Shown: positions 18,661-29,205, counted from the first letter of the stretch. The stretch is 64,000 nucleotides of DNA from Marinobacter caseinilyticus (GCF_011074955.1 NZ_WUQJ01000006.1:62001-126000); one strand, 5' to 3'. The notes: generated from the sequence alone by a model not told the origin. Numbers and translations are program-made.

Positions 18661-19230
18661 TTATCCGGTAAAGGTGATGACCCAGGCCGGTGGATGCTCA
18701 ACCAACAGCGTCCACTGCCCTTCCCGCCAAACCGCCAGCCTTTGATATGGCTGATCGGCACTGGAATTGTCGATCAGGTGTAGTTCATTCGCCAGGCCGG
18801 CAGCGTCCCGTATCAAATTGAGGGTGCGTGGAATCCGCCCCCTCACCTTGTCATCCGGCACGCTGTGCCCGCCCGCAGTCACCCGGCAGGCGACCCGGGC
18901 AATATTGAGGTCCACGGAACTCAAATGAAAATAGAACACTTTGATGACATAGCCCGCCGCTTTTGCGGCACCGACAAAATCGAGTTTGGAAGGGTGCGAA
19001 AAAACACTTTCAAAACAAAAGGTTTGACGCTCATCCAGCAACCGGAAGCGCTCTTTCTCAGCCAGTAACGCCGCTTCATAACTGTGACGCTCGGGCTGAT
19101 CCGGCCAAAGGGTGCGAGCTATATTGTCAGCGTTGATCAGTGGAATGTGTTTGCGAGCCAGGAACGTCTCGTAGAACGTACTCTTCCCGGAGCCATTGCC
19201 GCCGACCAACAACCAGAGCTCAGGCGGCAT
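18661..19230 (-). CDS. Zeta-toxin-like P-loop kinase
   Basis: A 189-residue P-loop protein. Walker A is LVGGNGSGKST near the start, followed by NADNIARTLWP, FCFESVFSHPSKLDF and the arginine-rich segment RVACRVTAGGHSVPDDKVRGR. GGH-V-P plus flanking Arg residues is typical of the zeta toxin/UDP-N-acetylglucosamine kinase-like family. The frame opens at 19263, but I chose ATG at 19230, which overlaps the preceding gene's stop by a few bases and has a purine-rich GGGCGGGA in front. It follows a ParD-like gene, so the two look like a toxin-antitoxin pair. The substrate (UDP-GlcNAc or another small molecule) is not shown by the sequence. Confidence 0.75.
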   Translation of the reverse strand: MPPELWLLVGGNGSGKSTFYETFLARKHIPLINADNIARTLWPDQPERHSYEAALLAEKERFRLLDERQTFCFESVFSHPSKLDFVGAAKAAGYVIKVFYFHLSSVDLNIARVACRVTAGGHSVPDDKVRGRIPRTLNLIRDAAGLANELHLIDNSSADQPYQRLAVWREGQWTLLVEHPPAWVITFTG

Positions 19231-19633
19231 TGTCCCGCCCATCAAGTTTTTCGAAGGCGCCATTCACGAAACGGCCGACTGCACGGCTGCCGTCCGGGTA
19301 GAGCGCCTCGAGATAGCCTGGCTGACTGGCCGATGCCTGATAGACCGTGCGCTGACGGGTGATCCCGCGTGACAACTCACCGGATGCCCGAGCCCGTTCT
19401 ACTTCGGACCAGAGGTCATCGGAGTCCAGAGGTTCGGCCTGCACCCGCTCCACCCGGACCTTTTTGAGGCCCTGCGTCAGCGCGATCAGGTCTTCCGCGG
19501 AGACCTCGCTCGCAATGCAGCGACCAATTTCTGCCCACAATTCAATCTGCTTGGGAACAGACCGGCGCTGAAGCTGACTCTCGGCCGCTGCGTGGCGGAC
19601 CAGAAACTCATCAAGACGTACAGGTATGGACAT
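19220..19633 (-). CDS. ParD-like antitoxin-type protein
   Basis: A 137-residue protein whose N-terminus (MSIPVRLDEFLVRHA, SVPKQIELWAEIGR) fits the ParD-like family, with a ribbon-helix-helix-type DNA-binding part that recognises antitoxin operators. The C-terminal half (GITRQRTVYQASASQPGYLEALYPDGSRAVGRFVNGAFEKL) is a small beta-rich tail. It overlaps the start of the zeta-like kinase gene, the usual antitoxin-first order. It begins 85 bases downstream of recD in the same direction. Antitoxin activity is inferred from family and gene order only. Confidence 0.72.
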   Translation of the reverse strand: MSIPVRLDEFLVRHAAAESQLQRRSVPKQIELWAEIGRCIASEVSAEDLIALTQGLKKVRVERVQAEPLDSDDLWSEVERARASGELSRGITRQRTVYQASASQPGYLEALYPDGSRAVGRFVNGAFEKLDGRDNAA

Positions 19634-19718
19634 AGCACTCTCCCACTCTTAAGCCCAAACCCAATCGTAGCGCCTTGCACCTTTTGTTGCAACCTGCTTC
19701 ACACAGCAACGGAAGGCA

Positions 19719-21929
19719 TCATTTCTCAGCCGCTGAAGTTCCCAATAGCAGCCGTCCGAGGCCCGAGGTTCTTGTCACTTGCCGTTCCACCGCCTGCTCA
19801 AACACACCGTCATTGGGCAGCAGCAGGCTGAACCAATGTTTGGCCCGCGTGATACCCGTATAAATCAACTCCCGGGTCAACACCGGGCTTGGACGATCCG
19901 GCAGTACGAGGCAGGCGTGGGTAAATTCCGATCCCTGGGCCTTATGGACGGTCATGGCGTAAACCGTCTCCACGGCCTGCAAGCGGCTCGGTAAAACCCA
20001 ATGAATGCCGCCACTGCCGTCACCCGCCGGAAACGCAACACGCTGGACAAGTCGGGCGGAATCGATCACTTCCTCACCCTTGATCCATTGCCGCGCCGGC
20101 AACTCCAAACAGATCCCTATGTCGCCGTTCATCAAGCCCAGGCTGTAGTCATTCCGAGTCACTAATACCGGTCGGCCGGGGTACCACCCGTCGATGGCTC
20201 TGATGAGCTTTGCCCGATGCAGGGCGCCCGCTATCACTTGGTTCAGCCCTTCGACGCCGAATGAGCCGCGCCGCAGGGCGCACAACAGTTGAAACTGGCT
20301 GTAGGCGTCGAGCACCGAACGCGCCCAGCGGTCGTACGCCGCCATGGTCTCCAACGCGGCCGGACGGGCTTCGTGCATGTGGGCCAGATAGTAGGCATAT
20401 CCCACCGGTGCAACAATATCTCGGCCCTGAACCCGTCGCCCCTGGCCCCGGCCCGGAAACAACTCGGCACCGCCATCAATACTGTGGTGACTGATCGCTG
20501 CCTCCGGCTCCCGACCATTGAGGCCAAGCCGGGCCAGATCAGCATAGTCAGCACGAAAGACCGACCTGACTGCCGTCGCACCGCTGCCCGGCTGAACTTC
20601 CGAGCCATTCACGGCCGCCGCCAGTTGCCCGATCCCGCTGTCGGCATCGAAACGATAGCTCTTGCGCAACAGCGTGATGGCCTGATCCAGCGGTTTACCC
20701 TGGTCATCCACCAGCTCAGGGTCAACGGGACAGCCACTGATCGCAGACAGCCATTCGGCAGTACATTGGGTGTAATGACCCTCGCTCGCGCGCTGACAAA
20801 GCTCGCCTAGCACTGCACCGGCATCCACGGAGGCGAGCTGATCCTTGTCGCCCAGTAATATCAGTTTGGCCTTGGCTGGCAGTGCATCCAGCACGCGAGC
20901 CATCATTTCAATGTCCACCATCGATGCTTCGTCAATCACCAGCACATCCACCACCAATGGATTGTCCCGGTCATGCCGGAAGCGACGGGAACCGGGTATG
21001 CTTCCCAGCAGTCGGTGCAGCGTAGTGACCTCGGTGGGAATTGCCTGACGACATACATCGGCGTGCGCCAGCCCGCTCAAGTCCAGCCCGGTGGTGGCAC
21101 CAGAGATGGATTCGTTGAGCCTGGCGGCCGCCTTGCCGGTGGGGGCCGCCAACCGTATCCGCAACGCCCGGGTGCCAGCACCGACGCTGAGAGCCACGCT
21201 TTGCAGCGCCGCCAGCAACTTCACCACGGTGGTGGTCTTGCCGGTTCCCGGGCCGCCCGTAATCACACTAAAACCTTGTCTGGCAGAGTTGGCACAAGCG
21301 ATGTGCTGCCAGTCAGTAGCGGATGCCCGCTGCGGAAACAGTGCGTCCAGGGTGCTTTTCAGCGCCTGAGCGGTTTCAGAGTTGGCGTTCGCCACAGCCT
21401 CATGCTGGTCCAGTCGCTGCACCAAGTGCTTAAAAATTGACTGTTCGTACTGCCAGTAACGTCTCAGATACAACCGCAAACCGTCCCGCACCAGAGGCGT
21501 ATTGCCAGCAGCGCCGGCGTCGGCGGCGTTGGCGACCAACAGTGGGTGCGTCAGGACGTCCTCCCAGACGGCTGGCTCGGTACTGGCCAGAAGGTCCGAT
21601 GGCAGCAAACTGCTGTGCGCCAGGGTCTGATCTTCCGGCGGTAACGACAGGGCATCGTTCAAGCCTTCGTGTTGCATCGCCGCGATATCGAGACACACGT
21701 GTCCCCGGCCTAATTGGTGTGACGCCAGGGCAGCCAACAACAATAACAGAGGGGATGCCGGTTGATTGGCCACCCGGGTTTCATCATCAAGAAACCGCGC
21801 CAGCGCCGTGTCTAACGGTCTCAGCCATCCCAACGTCACCCATTGCTCAAGCAGGCTGAACAACGCGGTCGGGCTGGTCAGCACCTCGGCGGCATTGAAC
21901 GGTGCGATGGATTCCGGCGACGTTATCAT
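19719..21929 (-). CDS. recD: Exodeoxyribonuclease V subunit alpha (RecD)
   Basis: A 736-residue superfamily 1B helicase, the fast 5'-3' motor of RecBCD. After an N-terminal domain that binds RecB/RecC comes Walker A in ITGGPGTGKTTTVVKLL, motif II in VDVLVIDEASMVDIEMM, motif III LILLGDKDQLASVDAG, and the late motifs YAMTVHKAQGSEF and ELIYTGITRAK. Its ATG overlaps the recB stop (ATGA), indicating coupling. All helicase motifs look intact, and length is close to that of Pseudomonas-type RecD. Confidence 0.95.
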   Translation of the reverse strand: MITSPESIAPFNAAEVLTSPTALFSLLEQWVTLGWLRPLDTALARFLDDETRVANQPASPLLLLLAALASHQLGRGHVCLDIAAMQHEGLNDALSLPPEDQTLAHSSLLPSDLLASTEPAVWEDVLTHPLLVANAADAGAAGNTPLVRDGLRLYLRRYWQYEQSIFKHLVQRLDQHEAVANANSETAQALKSTLDALFPQRASATDWQHIACANSARQGFSVITGGPGTGKTTTVVKLLAALQSVALSVGAGTRALRIRLAAPTGKAAARLNESISGATTGLDLSGLAHADVCRQAIPTEVTTLHRLLGSIPGSRRFRHDRDNPLVVDVLVIDEASMVDIEMMARVLDALPAKAKLILLGDKDQLASVDAGAVLGELCQRASEGHYTQCTAEWLSAISGCPVDPELVDDQGKPLDQAITLLRKSYRFDADSGIGQLAAAVNGSEVQPGSGATAVRSVFRADYADLARLGLNGREPEAAISHHSIDGGAELFPGRGQGRRVQGRDIVAPVGYAYYLAHMHEARPAALETMAAYDRWARSVLDAYSQFQLLCALRRGSFGVEGLNQVIAGALHRAKLIRAIDGWYPGRPVLVTRNDYSLGLMNGDIGICLELPARQWIKGEEVIDSARLVQRVAFPAGDGSGGIHWVLPSRLQAVETVYAMTVHKAQGSEFTHACLVLPDRPSPVLTRELIYTGITRAKHWFSLLLPNDGVFEQAVERQVTRTSGLGRLLLGTSAAEK

Positions 21930-24900
21930 TGGTCCACTTCCTTGGCAGGCTCAGAGGCAGGCTGGTGCGGGCTGCGTTGACGGAACAGGTTATCAAGCTC
22001 TTCAACCATGCGCCGATCTGGCCGGTCGCAGTGAACGCCGGCACTGTCTGACCCGCTGCCACGCAAGAACAGATAGACCGCACCACCCATGTGGCGATCG
22101 TAGTCATAATCCGGTATCCGAGCCTTTAGTAACCGGTGAAGCGCGAGCAGGTACAGCGCGTATTGCAGGTCATACCGTTTTTCACTCACCACCTGCGCCA
22201 TCGCCTGCGACGTGTAGCTGTCGTCCATTGGACCAATGTAGTTGGACTTGTAGTCGGCCACGTAATAGCGGCCGTCATGCTCAAACACCAGGTCGATAAA
22301 GCCCTTCAACATGCCGTTCAGCGTCATTTCATCCGCAAGCGGACGTGCGGTCCCCACCGGCAGAGTAACCCCGGTCAGGGTGTAGCGACGCACAATGGCA
22401 TCCAGCGCGCGAGTCTTCACGTGCCGGCTGGAAAACCAGAATTCAAGCTCGGGAATGGCTTGCCCGATGGTGCCCAGCGTTGCGGTAGGCTGAGTTTGAT
22501 CAGCCTGCATGGGCAGTATTAATGGCGTGTCGATAAAGTCTTTCACCCAGTGGGTAAGCGGGTTAGCCCAGGGATTCCAGCCCCGCACGAGGCAGCGCTT
22601 CTCAAGCATTGCGCGCAGCTCATCGCTGCGCTCTGACACCGCGCCAAAACCAAGGTCCGCACACCATTCGAGCACGTGGTGCAAGAACGTGCCGGGACCG
22701 GCCCCTCTGAAAAAGCCATGCAGGCGGCGTTCTTCCGGATCGGGATTCGTGACCGGCGGCTGATCGGCGGACAGAGTCGGCCCGCGATCTTCCTGCAGGC
22801 GCTCGGCCTCCGGGGTTTCGGCCTCGGGCGCGGTCCGGGTGCCCGCCATTAAACCGGCCGATGGCTCGGCAGCGCCTGCGGTGTACTGGATCGCCGAGTA
22901 GCTGGCAATCCACCAGTCTTCCCTGGCCGTGCGTGATGGGCGCCGGGCATCTCCCAAAGCCGCCCCGGAGGGCGCGCGGTACAGCTCGCCGGTGGCTGAA
23001 GGCAATCCCTGCACGCGCAGGGTAGGCGTATCGGACGCCATCGCCGTGAGCCCGGGTTCCAATGACGCCGCGTCGGCGCCAGCGAGATACCCCAAGGCAC
23101 TGCGGCCCTCATCACCGCCCATGTCTGCGGCGCCGACCCAGGTCGCATAGCGTGCACGGGTCAGAGCCACATAGAGTTTGCGGACGTCTTCTCCCAGGCG
23201 TTCCCGATCGGCTTTCGCCAACACATCGTCATCGGGCTCGAATGCCACCTGCAAGCGCCCTTCGTCGTCATGCCACGTAACCGTATTGTCCCGTTTGCCG
23301 ACGGGACGACAGCTGGTGGCAAATGGCAGGAACACCACAGGATATTCCAGACCTTTGGACTTGTGAACGGTCACCACTTGCACCAAATCGGCATCGCTTT
23401 CCAGCCTCAGTTGCATGGCTTCCGAGTCCCGGCCGGCGTCCGCTATCATTTCGCCGAAACGACGGATCAATGCCTGCTCGCCATCCACTTGCTGACTTTC
23501 ATACTGCAGCAGTTCGGCCAGATGCAGAACATCCGTCAATGCACGCTCCCCCTGATCCTCCTGCAGCAGGCGGGCCGGCACCTCGAAGGCGGTCAACAGG
23601 CGGCGGACCATGGCGAGGATGCCCTGCCCCTGCCAGATCAACCGGAACCCCCGGAATCGTTCAATCTCGTCCTCCCAGGCCAGTTCATTACGCCGCAAAT
23701 GATCCAGCTGCGGCCAACCCAAACCGAGGGTGGCGGTGGCCAGTGCGGAGCGCACTAACCGGTCCCGCTCAGGCTCTGCGCAAGCCTCCAGCCAGTGCAT
23801 CAGGTCTATCGCCTGAACGCTCTGGAGTACGGAAGCCCGGTCTGACAAATACACACTTCGCACCCCACGCATTGCCAATGCTGTACGAATGGCCCGGGCC
23901 TCAGCACCCTTGTTAACCAGAATTGCAATATCCGACGATTGCAGTGACTGAAACGCGTGGCCCGGCTTAGTGAAGCCGGCCTGGCCATTCAGCCCCAGAT
24001 TGAGCATCCGCGCGATCTCACTGGCACAGGCTTCGGCCACCGCTGTGGTCACGGTGTCCTTGGTATCCGTATTACTGTGTGTCCAAAAAGTGATCGCGTC
24101 TGGCACCGTGCCATTGATGGTGAATGTTTCTTCGCGGCCATTGGCCTCAACCGGCAGAAACGGCAGCGGGTTATCAGAGGTCTGCAAACCGCCACGAAAC
24201 AGAAATGCGCCATGAGGCTGCCCGGCCTCGGCAAACCCGAATACACGGTTGCTGGCCTGTACCATGGCAGCGGACGACCGGAAATTCTTCGGCAGCGTGA
24301 CGTGACGCCCTTCGGTCGCCTTGCGGGCCCTAAGATAAGTAAAGATGTCGGCGCCCCGAAACGCATAAATCGCTTGTTTAGGATCGCCAATCATAAAAAA
24401 CCCGGTATCTGCCAGGTTGTCCGCTACCCGGTAAATGGCATCAAAGATGCGATATTGTGTCGGATCGGTATCCTGAAATTCGTCAATCAAGGCCACCGGA
24501 AACTGATTTCGGATGGTGCCCGCCAGACGATCGCCGCCCTCACCTTGTAGCGCAGAATCAAGCCGGGTCAGCAAGTCATCAAAGCCCAATTCGGCCCGTC
24601 GCAACTTTTCTTTTTCCAGTCGCTTGCCAATCCATTGGGTCGCATGGATCAGTAATGCTTGCCGCGGCACGGGCGTTAGACGCTGCGCATTGAGCTCTGA
24701 CACAGCGACGATCAGGCCGTGACTGGCCGGCGTTGGCTCGGTCTTCCAAGCCTCCTCAATGCCGAGTGCCGACAGGCGATTCCAGGCCGCATCGGTCAGT
24801 GCGGGAGGGTCAATCGACGGCGCAGCCGACCATTCCTGCAACACGCTCATCCAACCCTGCACATTTGCCAGCCGAAATTTTCGGCCGTCAAACTGCTTGC

Positions 24901-25681
24901 GTGCTTGGGCCTCGCCGCAGAGGACCAAAAAATCTTCGATCAGATCAGGCAACCGGGCCCGAACGGCATCAAACACCTGCCGGCGCTCACCAACCAGGGT
25001 GCCCAACAAATCCGCCGGAGAGGACGCCGCGACCGGCAGGTGCTGGCTCAGGTTCAGTAGCCCCCGGACGTGGCCCTGCAGATCCTCGGGTGAGCGCACC
25101 GCTGTCAGGTAGGCTTCCACTGCATCCTCGTCAAGCCCGGCGATAAACGAGCGCCAGTAATCCCGGGCTACCTGCGCCTGCAGTTCGCTTTGATCGGTCT
25201 CGAGGTTTTGATTGAACAGGCCACCGCTGTCAAAGGCGTGTTCTTTCAGCATCCGGTTACACCACCCGTGGATGGTATGCACGGCAGCCTCATCCATGGA
25301 CTCGGCCGCTAGCTGCAATAAGCGCGCCTTCGCCGGCCATTGCGCTGGGTCGTAGTCGGCTCTCAGATCATGCAGAGGATCTTTACCCGGCGCTTTCGCC
25401 TCGAAGGCGACGGGGGCCGCCCGGAACACGTCAGCGGCCTCGGTCAACCGAGTGCGAATCCGGTCCCGGAGCTCTTTGGTGGCCGCTTCGGTGAACGTCA
25501 CCACAAGAATGTCCCGGGGCGTCATCAGTGCACTGGTTCGGGCCACATCGCCATGGTTGAGGATCAGACGCACGTACAGCAGAGCAATGGTAAAGGTTTT
25601 GCCCGTACCGGCACTGGCTTCAATCAACCGGCTGCCATGAAGCGGCAACCTCAAGGGGTTAAGGTGCGTATCCTGGGTCAC
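21926..25681 (-). CDS. recB: Exodeoxyribonuclease V subunit beta (RecB)
   Basis: A 1251-residue UvrD-like 3'-5' helicase plus nuclease. Visible motifs are Walker A SAGTGKTFTIALLY, motif II VALIDEFQDTD, GDPKQAIYAFRGAD, TVHKSKGLEYPVVFLP and VALTRAR. The C-terminal nuclease domain has LVFEHDGRYYVADYKSN, with the Asp and Lys of the active site. I place the start at GTG 25679-25681: GGGGGA lies upstream and the codon overlaps the recC stop by four bases. The frame stays open to an ATG at 25717, which lacks a ribosome site. With RecC and RecD it resects double-strand breaks and destroys foreign linear DNA. Confidence 0.94.
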   Translation of the reverse strand: MTQDTHLNPLRLPLHGSRLIEASAGTGKTFTIALLYVRLILNHGDVARTSALMTPRDILVVTFTEAATKELRDRIRTRLTEAADVFRAAPVAFEAKAPGKDPLHDLRADYDPAQWPAKARLLQLAAESMDEAAVHTIHGWCNRMLKEHAFDSGGLFNQNLETDQSELQAQVARDYWRSFIAGLDEDAVEAYLTAVRSPEDLQGHVRGLLNLSQHLPVAASSPADLLGTLVGERRQVFDAVRARLPDLIEDFLVLCGEAQARKQFDGRKFRLANVQGWMSVLQEWSAAPSIDPPALTDAAWNRLSALGIEEAWKTEPTPASHGLIVAVSELNAQRLTPVPRQALLIHATQWIGKRLEKEKLRRAELGFDDLLTRLDSALQGEGGDRLAGTIRNQFPVALIDEFQDTDPTQYRIFDAIYRVADNLADTGFFMIGDPKQAIYAFRGADIFTYLRARKATEGRHVTLPKNFRSSAAMVQASNRVFGFAEAGQPHGAFLFRGGLQTSDNPLPFLPVEANGREETFTINGTVPDAITFWTHSNTDTKDTVTTAVAEACASEIARMLNLGLNGQAGFTKPGHAFQSLQSSDIAILVNKGAEARAIRTALAMRGVRSVYLSDRASVLQSVQAIDLMHWLEACAEPERDRLVRSALATATLGLGWPQLDHLRRNELAWEDEIERFRGFRLIWQGQGILAMVRRLLTAFEVPARLLQEDQGERALTDVLHLAELLQYESQQVDGEQALIRRFGEMIADAGRDSEAMQLRLESDADLVQVVTVHKSKGLEYPVVFLPFATSCRPVGKRDNTVTWHDDEGRLQVAFEPDDDVLAKADRERLGEDVRKLYVALTRARYATWVGAADMGGDEGRSALGYLAGADAASLEPGLTAMASDTPTLRVQGLPSATGELYRAPSGAALGDARRPSRTAREDWWIASYSAIQYTAGAAEPSAGLMAGTRTAPEAETPEAERLQEDRGPTLSADQPPVTNPDPEERRLHGFFRGAGPGTFLHHVLEWCADLGFGAVSERSDELRAMLEKRCLVRGWNPWANPLTHWVKDFIDTPLILPMQADQTQPTATLGTIGQAIPELEFWFSSRHVKTRALDAIVRRYTLTGVTLPVGTARPLADEMTLNGMLKGFIDLVFEHDGRYYVADYKSNYIGPMDDSYTSQAMAQVVSEKRYDLQYALYLLALHRLLKARIPDYDYDRHMGGAVYLFLRGSGSDSAGVHCDRPDRRMVEELDNLFRQRSPHQPASEPAKEVDQ

Positions 25682-28600
25682 GTTGGTGTTCCCCCATCCT
25701 GTTTCACGTTGCGCCATATCGGGCGATAGAGAAGTGCCAGCCAGCGTGTAAATTCACCATCCCTGCGAAGCGACTCAAACTCCGGATAGCAGCGCTGCAG
25801 AGCCGGGCTGTCGGCTACCTCACCGGTCAGGTTATAGCCGCCCTCGTAGGCACTACGGGCCTTCTCCGCAGCTTTTTCTTCACCCTGTTTCACCACCGAA
25901 TCCAGCCACGCGAAGGCCGCTTTGGGGGCCAATGGCAACGGGGTTTTATGGGACTCAAGCCAGGCCATTAAAATGTCCGTCAGGTGCTGGCGGGCGTCCG
26001 CCTGACCATAGGGATGAAAGGCAATGTCACCCGCCTTGCTGAGCACATGGGTGGTGATGGGTTGGTCACTGAGGGCGTTGGCCGCCAGATGGTGCACCCA
26101 CGGGCGCAGAAACTGAACCCACTTGTATTGGTTTTTCGCCGTGGTCAGTCCGCTGCTGTGCAGAAACACCAATGCCTGGTCGCCCGCCGCATTGGCCCGC
26201 AAATTGCCCAGCCAGTCCTCCAGTTGCAGCCGTTGGTCGCCCACAGACGCTTCCAGTGACACCAACTGTAAATCCATGGCCACCGGGTACGCGCTCAGCA
26301 AGCTTTGATAACGCTCGGACAAGGCTGGAAGATCCTTCTTGAGCCTGCGCTGCTGTAACTGACCAAGCCCGCCCTGAGCCAACTCACCGCGGGCCGACTG
26401 GTGGCGGATATGGTCATCCAGCCGTTGGTCGAGGTCTTCAACGGCGCCGGGTTGGGCGATGATACGACGAATCAATTCATCGCTGAGCTTCCAGTTTTCA
26501 AGCCCGTCCAGCACAAACGGCTCGTTGTCTTCGGTGCTCAGATCGGCACGGTCAAAATAGACGCCCAACCGCGACTGGAAAAACGTGTCCACAGGACTTC
26601 TCAGAAACTGACCAAGCATCGCCAGTGTTACCGGCTCGTCAAACAGACCTTCCGGCCAATCGGTTAACGCAGTCTGGTCCAGGGCTTTGGCATTGATTTG
26701 GTGGGCCTCCCGCCACTCCCGTGCGTAGGTAAACAAGCGCTGGTCATTCTCACGGTCAAAATAGCGCGGGCTGAACGGCTGCAGTGGGTGTTCTGTGGTC
26801 AGGCGGTGGCTAAGTTGGTCATCAGCCTGAGCCTCCGTTATCGGTCGCACGGCGTTGATATAGTCCCGAAGTTGTGCCACCAGAACCGATGGCGGACGCT
26901 CAGAATTATCTTTAATACTCCGACCTATCCAGCTGATATAAAATTGTTTTCTAGCAGAAAGCAATGCTTCCAAAAAGAGATAACGGTCATCCTCCCTCCG
27001 CGATCGGTCACCGGGGCGGATGTCCCTTGCCATCAAGTCAAAATCCATGGGTGGCTGGCTGCGCGGGTAATCGCCATCGTTCATGCCCAACAAACAAATC
27101 TGCTTGAACGGAATCGCCCGCATCGGCATCAATGTCGCAAAATTTACCTTGCCTGCCAGGAACCGTTGACTTAGCCCGCCCTGATCCAGTTGATCCAGCC
27201 AGACATCGCGAACAATGGTAAGCGGCAGCCTGGTGTCGGCCAAACCGGCGTCGTGACAGGCGGCGCCCCACTCGTCCACCACCTGATCGAGGCGGCTCAC
27301 CACCAACTCGCCAGAGCTGTCCAGCTCGCCTAGGAACTGATGCTTCAGGTCGTGCAGGGCTTGCGACCACTGATCAGGAGTTTTGTCCTCAGACAATACG
27401 TGCCAGTGGTGTTCGAGCGCCCTCACCAGCACCTCCAATTGACCGGCCAGGCGACTCTCCAAACCGCCCACTTCGCTGTAAGGCTCAATGCCCTGCCAGG
27501 CCTCATTTTCACCGACAACGTATCCCAGCAGCATTCGCCTCAGGCCAAACAGCCAGGTGTTCTGGCTCATGCCGCCCGGCAATTCCAGAGTTTGTTTCTG
27601 TTCGGCGTTCAACCCCCAGCGTATGTTGGCACCCTGAATCCATTCATGAAGCTGGGGCAAATCATCGGTCTGCAAGCCAAAGCGGTCTCGCACCGCAGGT
27701 ACGTCGAGCAAATCCAGGACATCGCTCACCGCCAGTCGTGAGTCCGGCAAGCCCAGCAACATGTCCAGCGCCACCAGAACCGGCGCCTGATGACGCTGAC
27801 CCTGGTCGGAAATGGTAAAAGGGAGGTAGCGATCATCACCGTGCTCAAGTTGGCCGAATACCGCCTGAATGTGCGGTGCATAGGCATTGATATCGGGCAC
27901 CATCACAATCACATCCTGTGGCTTCAAGCTGTCATCGGCGCTGAACGCCGCCAGCAACTGGTCGTGCAGAATTTCGATTTCACGCTGTGGGCTGTGGGCG
28001 GTGTGAAAAACCAGTGATTCATCGCCCCGGTAGTCAGGCGATTGCCATTGGACCGACTCCAGAGTCGGGCGTAATTCGAGGATGTCGTCCTGAACGGCTG
28101 CAAGTAACGTGGGCGCGCTTGGATCATGAATGTGGGATTCGAAGATATCAATGCGATCAAACCATTCCGCGTAGCCCGCCTGATCGTCGTATTCATCCAG
28201 CAACCGGATGTAATCCCGGCCCTGCTTACCCCACGCCGCCAGCAACGGATTGGCGTGCAGGTGCAGATTATTCTCATCCAGCACATCGGGCATGGACTCC
28301 CGCTGCCGGCCACGGCGGTTGGTCGCCCGCAACAGCTCCCGGTCCTCAACAATATCGGCCCAGTAGTAGCGACAGGGGTTATGTACGCAGAGCAGGACCT
28401 GCGAGCACCGACCCAGGCGACTCAGGACTTCCAGGGTCTGTTGCGGTAACGACGATACCCCGAACACAATCAATCGCTTGGGCAGGCCTTGTGGGCGGGT
28501 TTGCGGAGACAGGGAGGCCGAGGCCGTCATGAAGTGGTTGTGCACGTCGGCGCGACTGGCATCGCTCTGCTGGGGCCCAATGTCGTCGTTCAGCAGGCGC

Positions 28601-29205
28601 CAGAGAGCAGGCTGCCAGCACTGATCCCCAGCCAGCGCGACGACTCGCGACGATCGGGTCTTGATCTCATCACGGCCCTGGCGCCATGCGTCCAGCCAAT
28701 CAGCCCGGTAGACCTGATACTGATCGAAAAGATCCGCGATCCGGTCTGCCAACTGATACAACCGCCGATCGCCTTCCGCGCCGGCCAGAAATCGGGCCAA
28801 CGGGGCAAAAACCGGTTGGTCTTTGATCTCGGGCAGCAAACGGAGCAATCGCCAGGTCAACCGGTCCTTGTCATAGGGTGACTGCTTGGCAACGGCCTGT
28901 TCGCCGAGAACGGCGCGATAGACCTGCCAGAGAAAACGCGACGGCAATGAAAAGGTCATACCCGCCGCGATGCCGACCCCCGCCAGTTCCGGATCGTCCT
29001 GATCGCGAGCCAGTGCCAGCTTCAGCCATTGGGCGATACCATTGGAGTGCACCAGGAAGACTTCATCGTCCAATGGCGCCAGCGGAAAGTGCCGAATGAC
29101 CTCAACCGTCAATGACCGCAGGTCCTCCAGCCGATTCGCGTGGATCACCTGAAACCCGGTGGGCCGCTCGCCGGCTTTGTCGGTACTTGTATAGGATTTG
29201 CCCAT
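25678..29205 (-). CDS. recC: Exodeoxyribonuclease V subunit gamma (RecC)
   Basis: A 1175-residue RecC, the Chi-scanning subunit with an inactivated helicase fold. Recognisable segments are FQVIHANRLEDL at the start, VHSNGIAQWLKLALA, GVSSLPQQTLEVLSRLG, VMVPDINAYAPHIQAVF, and KQICLLGMNDGDYPRSQPP with the DLMARDIRPGDRSRREDDRYLFLEAL region read in parts. No intact Walker A is present, as expected for RecC. It is first in the recC-recB-recD operon, the order found in Pseudomonas. Confidence 0.95.
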   Translation of the reverse strand: MGKSYTSTDKAGERPTGFQVIHANRLEDLRSLTVEVIRHFPLAPLDDEVFLVHSNGIAQWLKLALARDQDDPELAGVGIAAGMTFSLPSRFLWQVYRAVLGEQAVAKQSPYDKDRLTWRLLRLLPEIKDQPVFAPLARFLAGAEGDRRLYQLADRIADLFDQYQVYRADWLDAWRQGRDEIKTRSSRVVALAGDQCWQPALWRLLNDDIGPQQSDASRADVHNHFMTASASLSPQTRPQGLPKRLIVFGVSSLPQQTLEVLSRLGRCSQVLLCVHNPCRYYWADIVEDRELLRATNRRGRQRESMPDVLDENNLHLHANPLLAAWGKQGRDYIRLLDEYDDQAGYAEWFDRIDIFESHIHDPSAPTLLAAVQDDILELRPTLESVQWQSPDYRGDESLVFHTAHSPQREIEILHDQLLAAFSADDSLKPQDVIVMVPDINAYAPHIQAVFGQLEHGDDRYLPFTISDQGQRHQAPVLVALDMLLGLPDSRLAVSDVLDLLDVPAVRDRFGLQTDDLPQLHEWIQGANIRWGLNAEQKQTLELPGGMSQNTWLFGLRRMLLGYVVGENEAWQGIEPYSEVGGLESRLAGQLEVLVRALEHHWHVLSEDKTPDQWSQALHDLKHQFLGELDSSGELVVSRLDQVVDEWGAACHDAGLADTRLPLTIVRDVWLDQLDQGGLSQRFLAGKVNFATLMPMRAIPFKQICLLGMNDGDYPRSQPPMDFDLMARDIRPGDRSRREDDRYLFLEALLSARKQFYISWIGRSIKDNSERPPSVLVAQLRDYINAVRPITEAQADDQLSHRLTTEHPLQPFSPRYFDRENDQRLFTYAREWREAHQINAKALDQTALTDWPEGLFDEPVTLAMLGQFLRSPVDTFFQSRLGVYFDRADLSTEDNEPFVLDGLENWKLSDELIRRIIAQPGAVEDLDQRLDDHIRHQSARGELAQGGLGQLQQRRLKKDLPALSERYQSLLSAYPVAMDLQLVSLEASVGDQRLQLEDWLGNLRANAAGDQALVFLHSSGLTTAKNQYKWVQFLRPWVHHLAANALSDQPITTHVLSKAGDIAFHPYGQADARQHLTDILMAWLESHKTPLPLAPKAAFAWLDSVVKQGEEKAAEKARSAYEGGYNLTGEVADSPALQRCYPEFESLRRDGEFTRWLALLYRPIWRNVKQDGGTPT

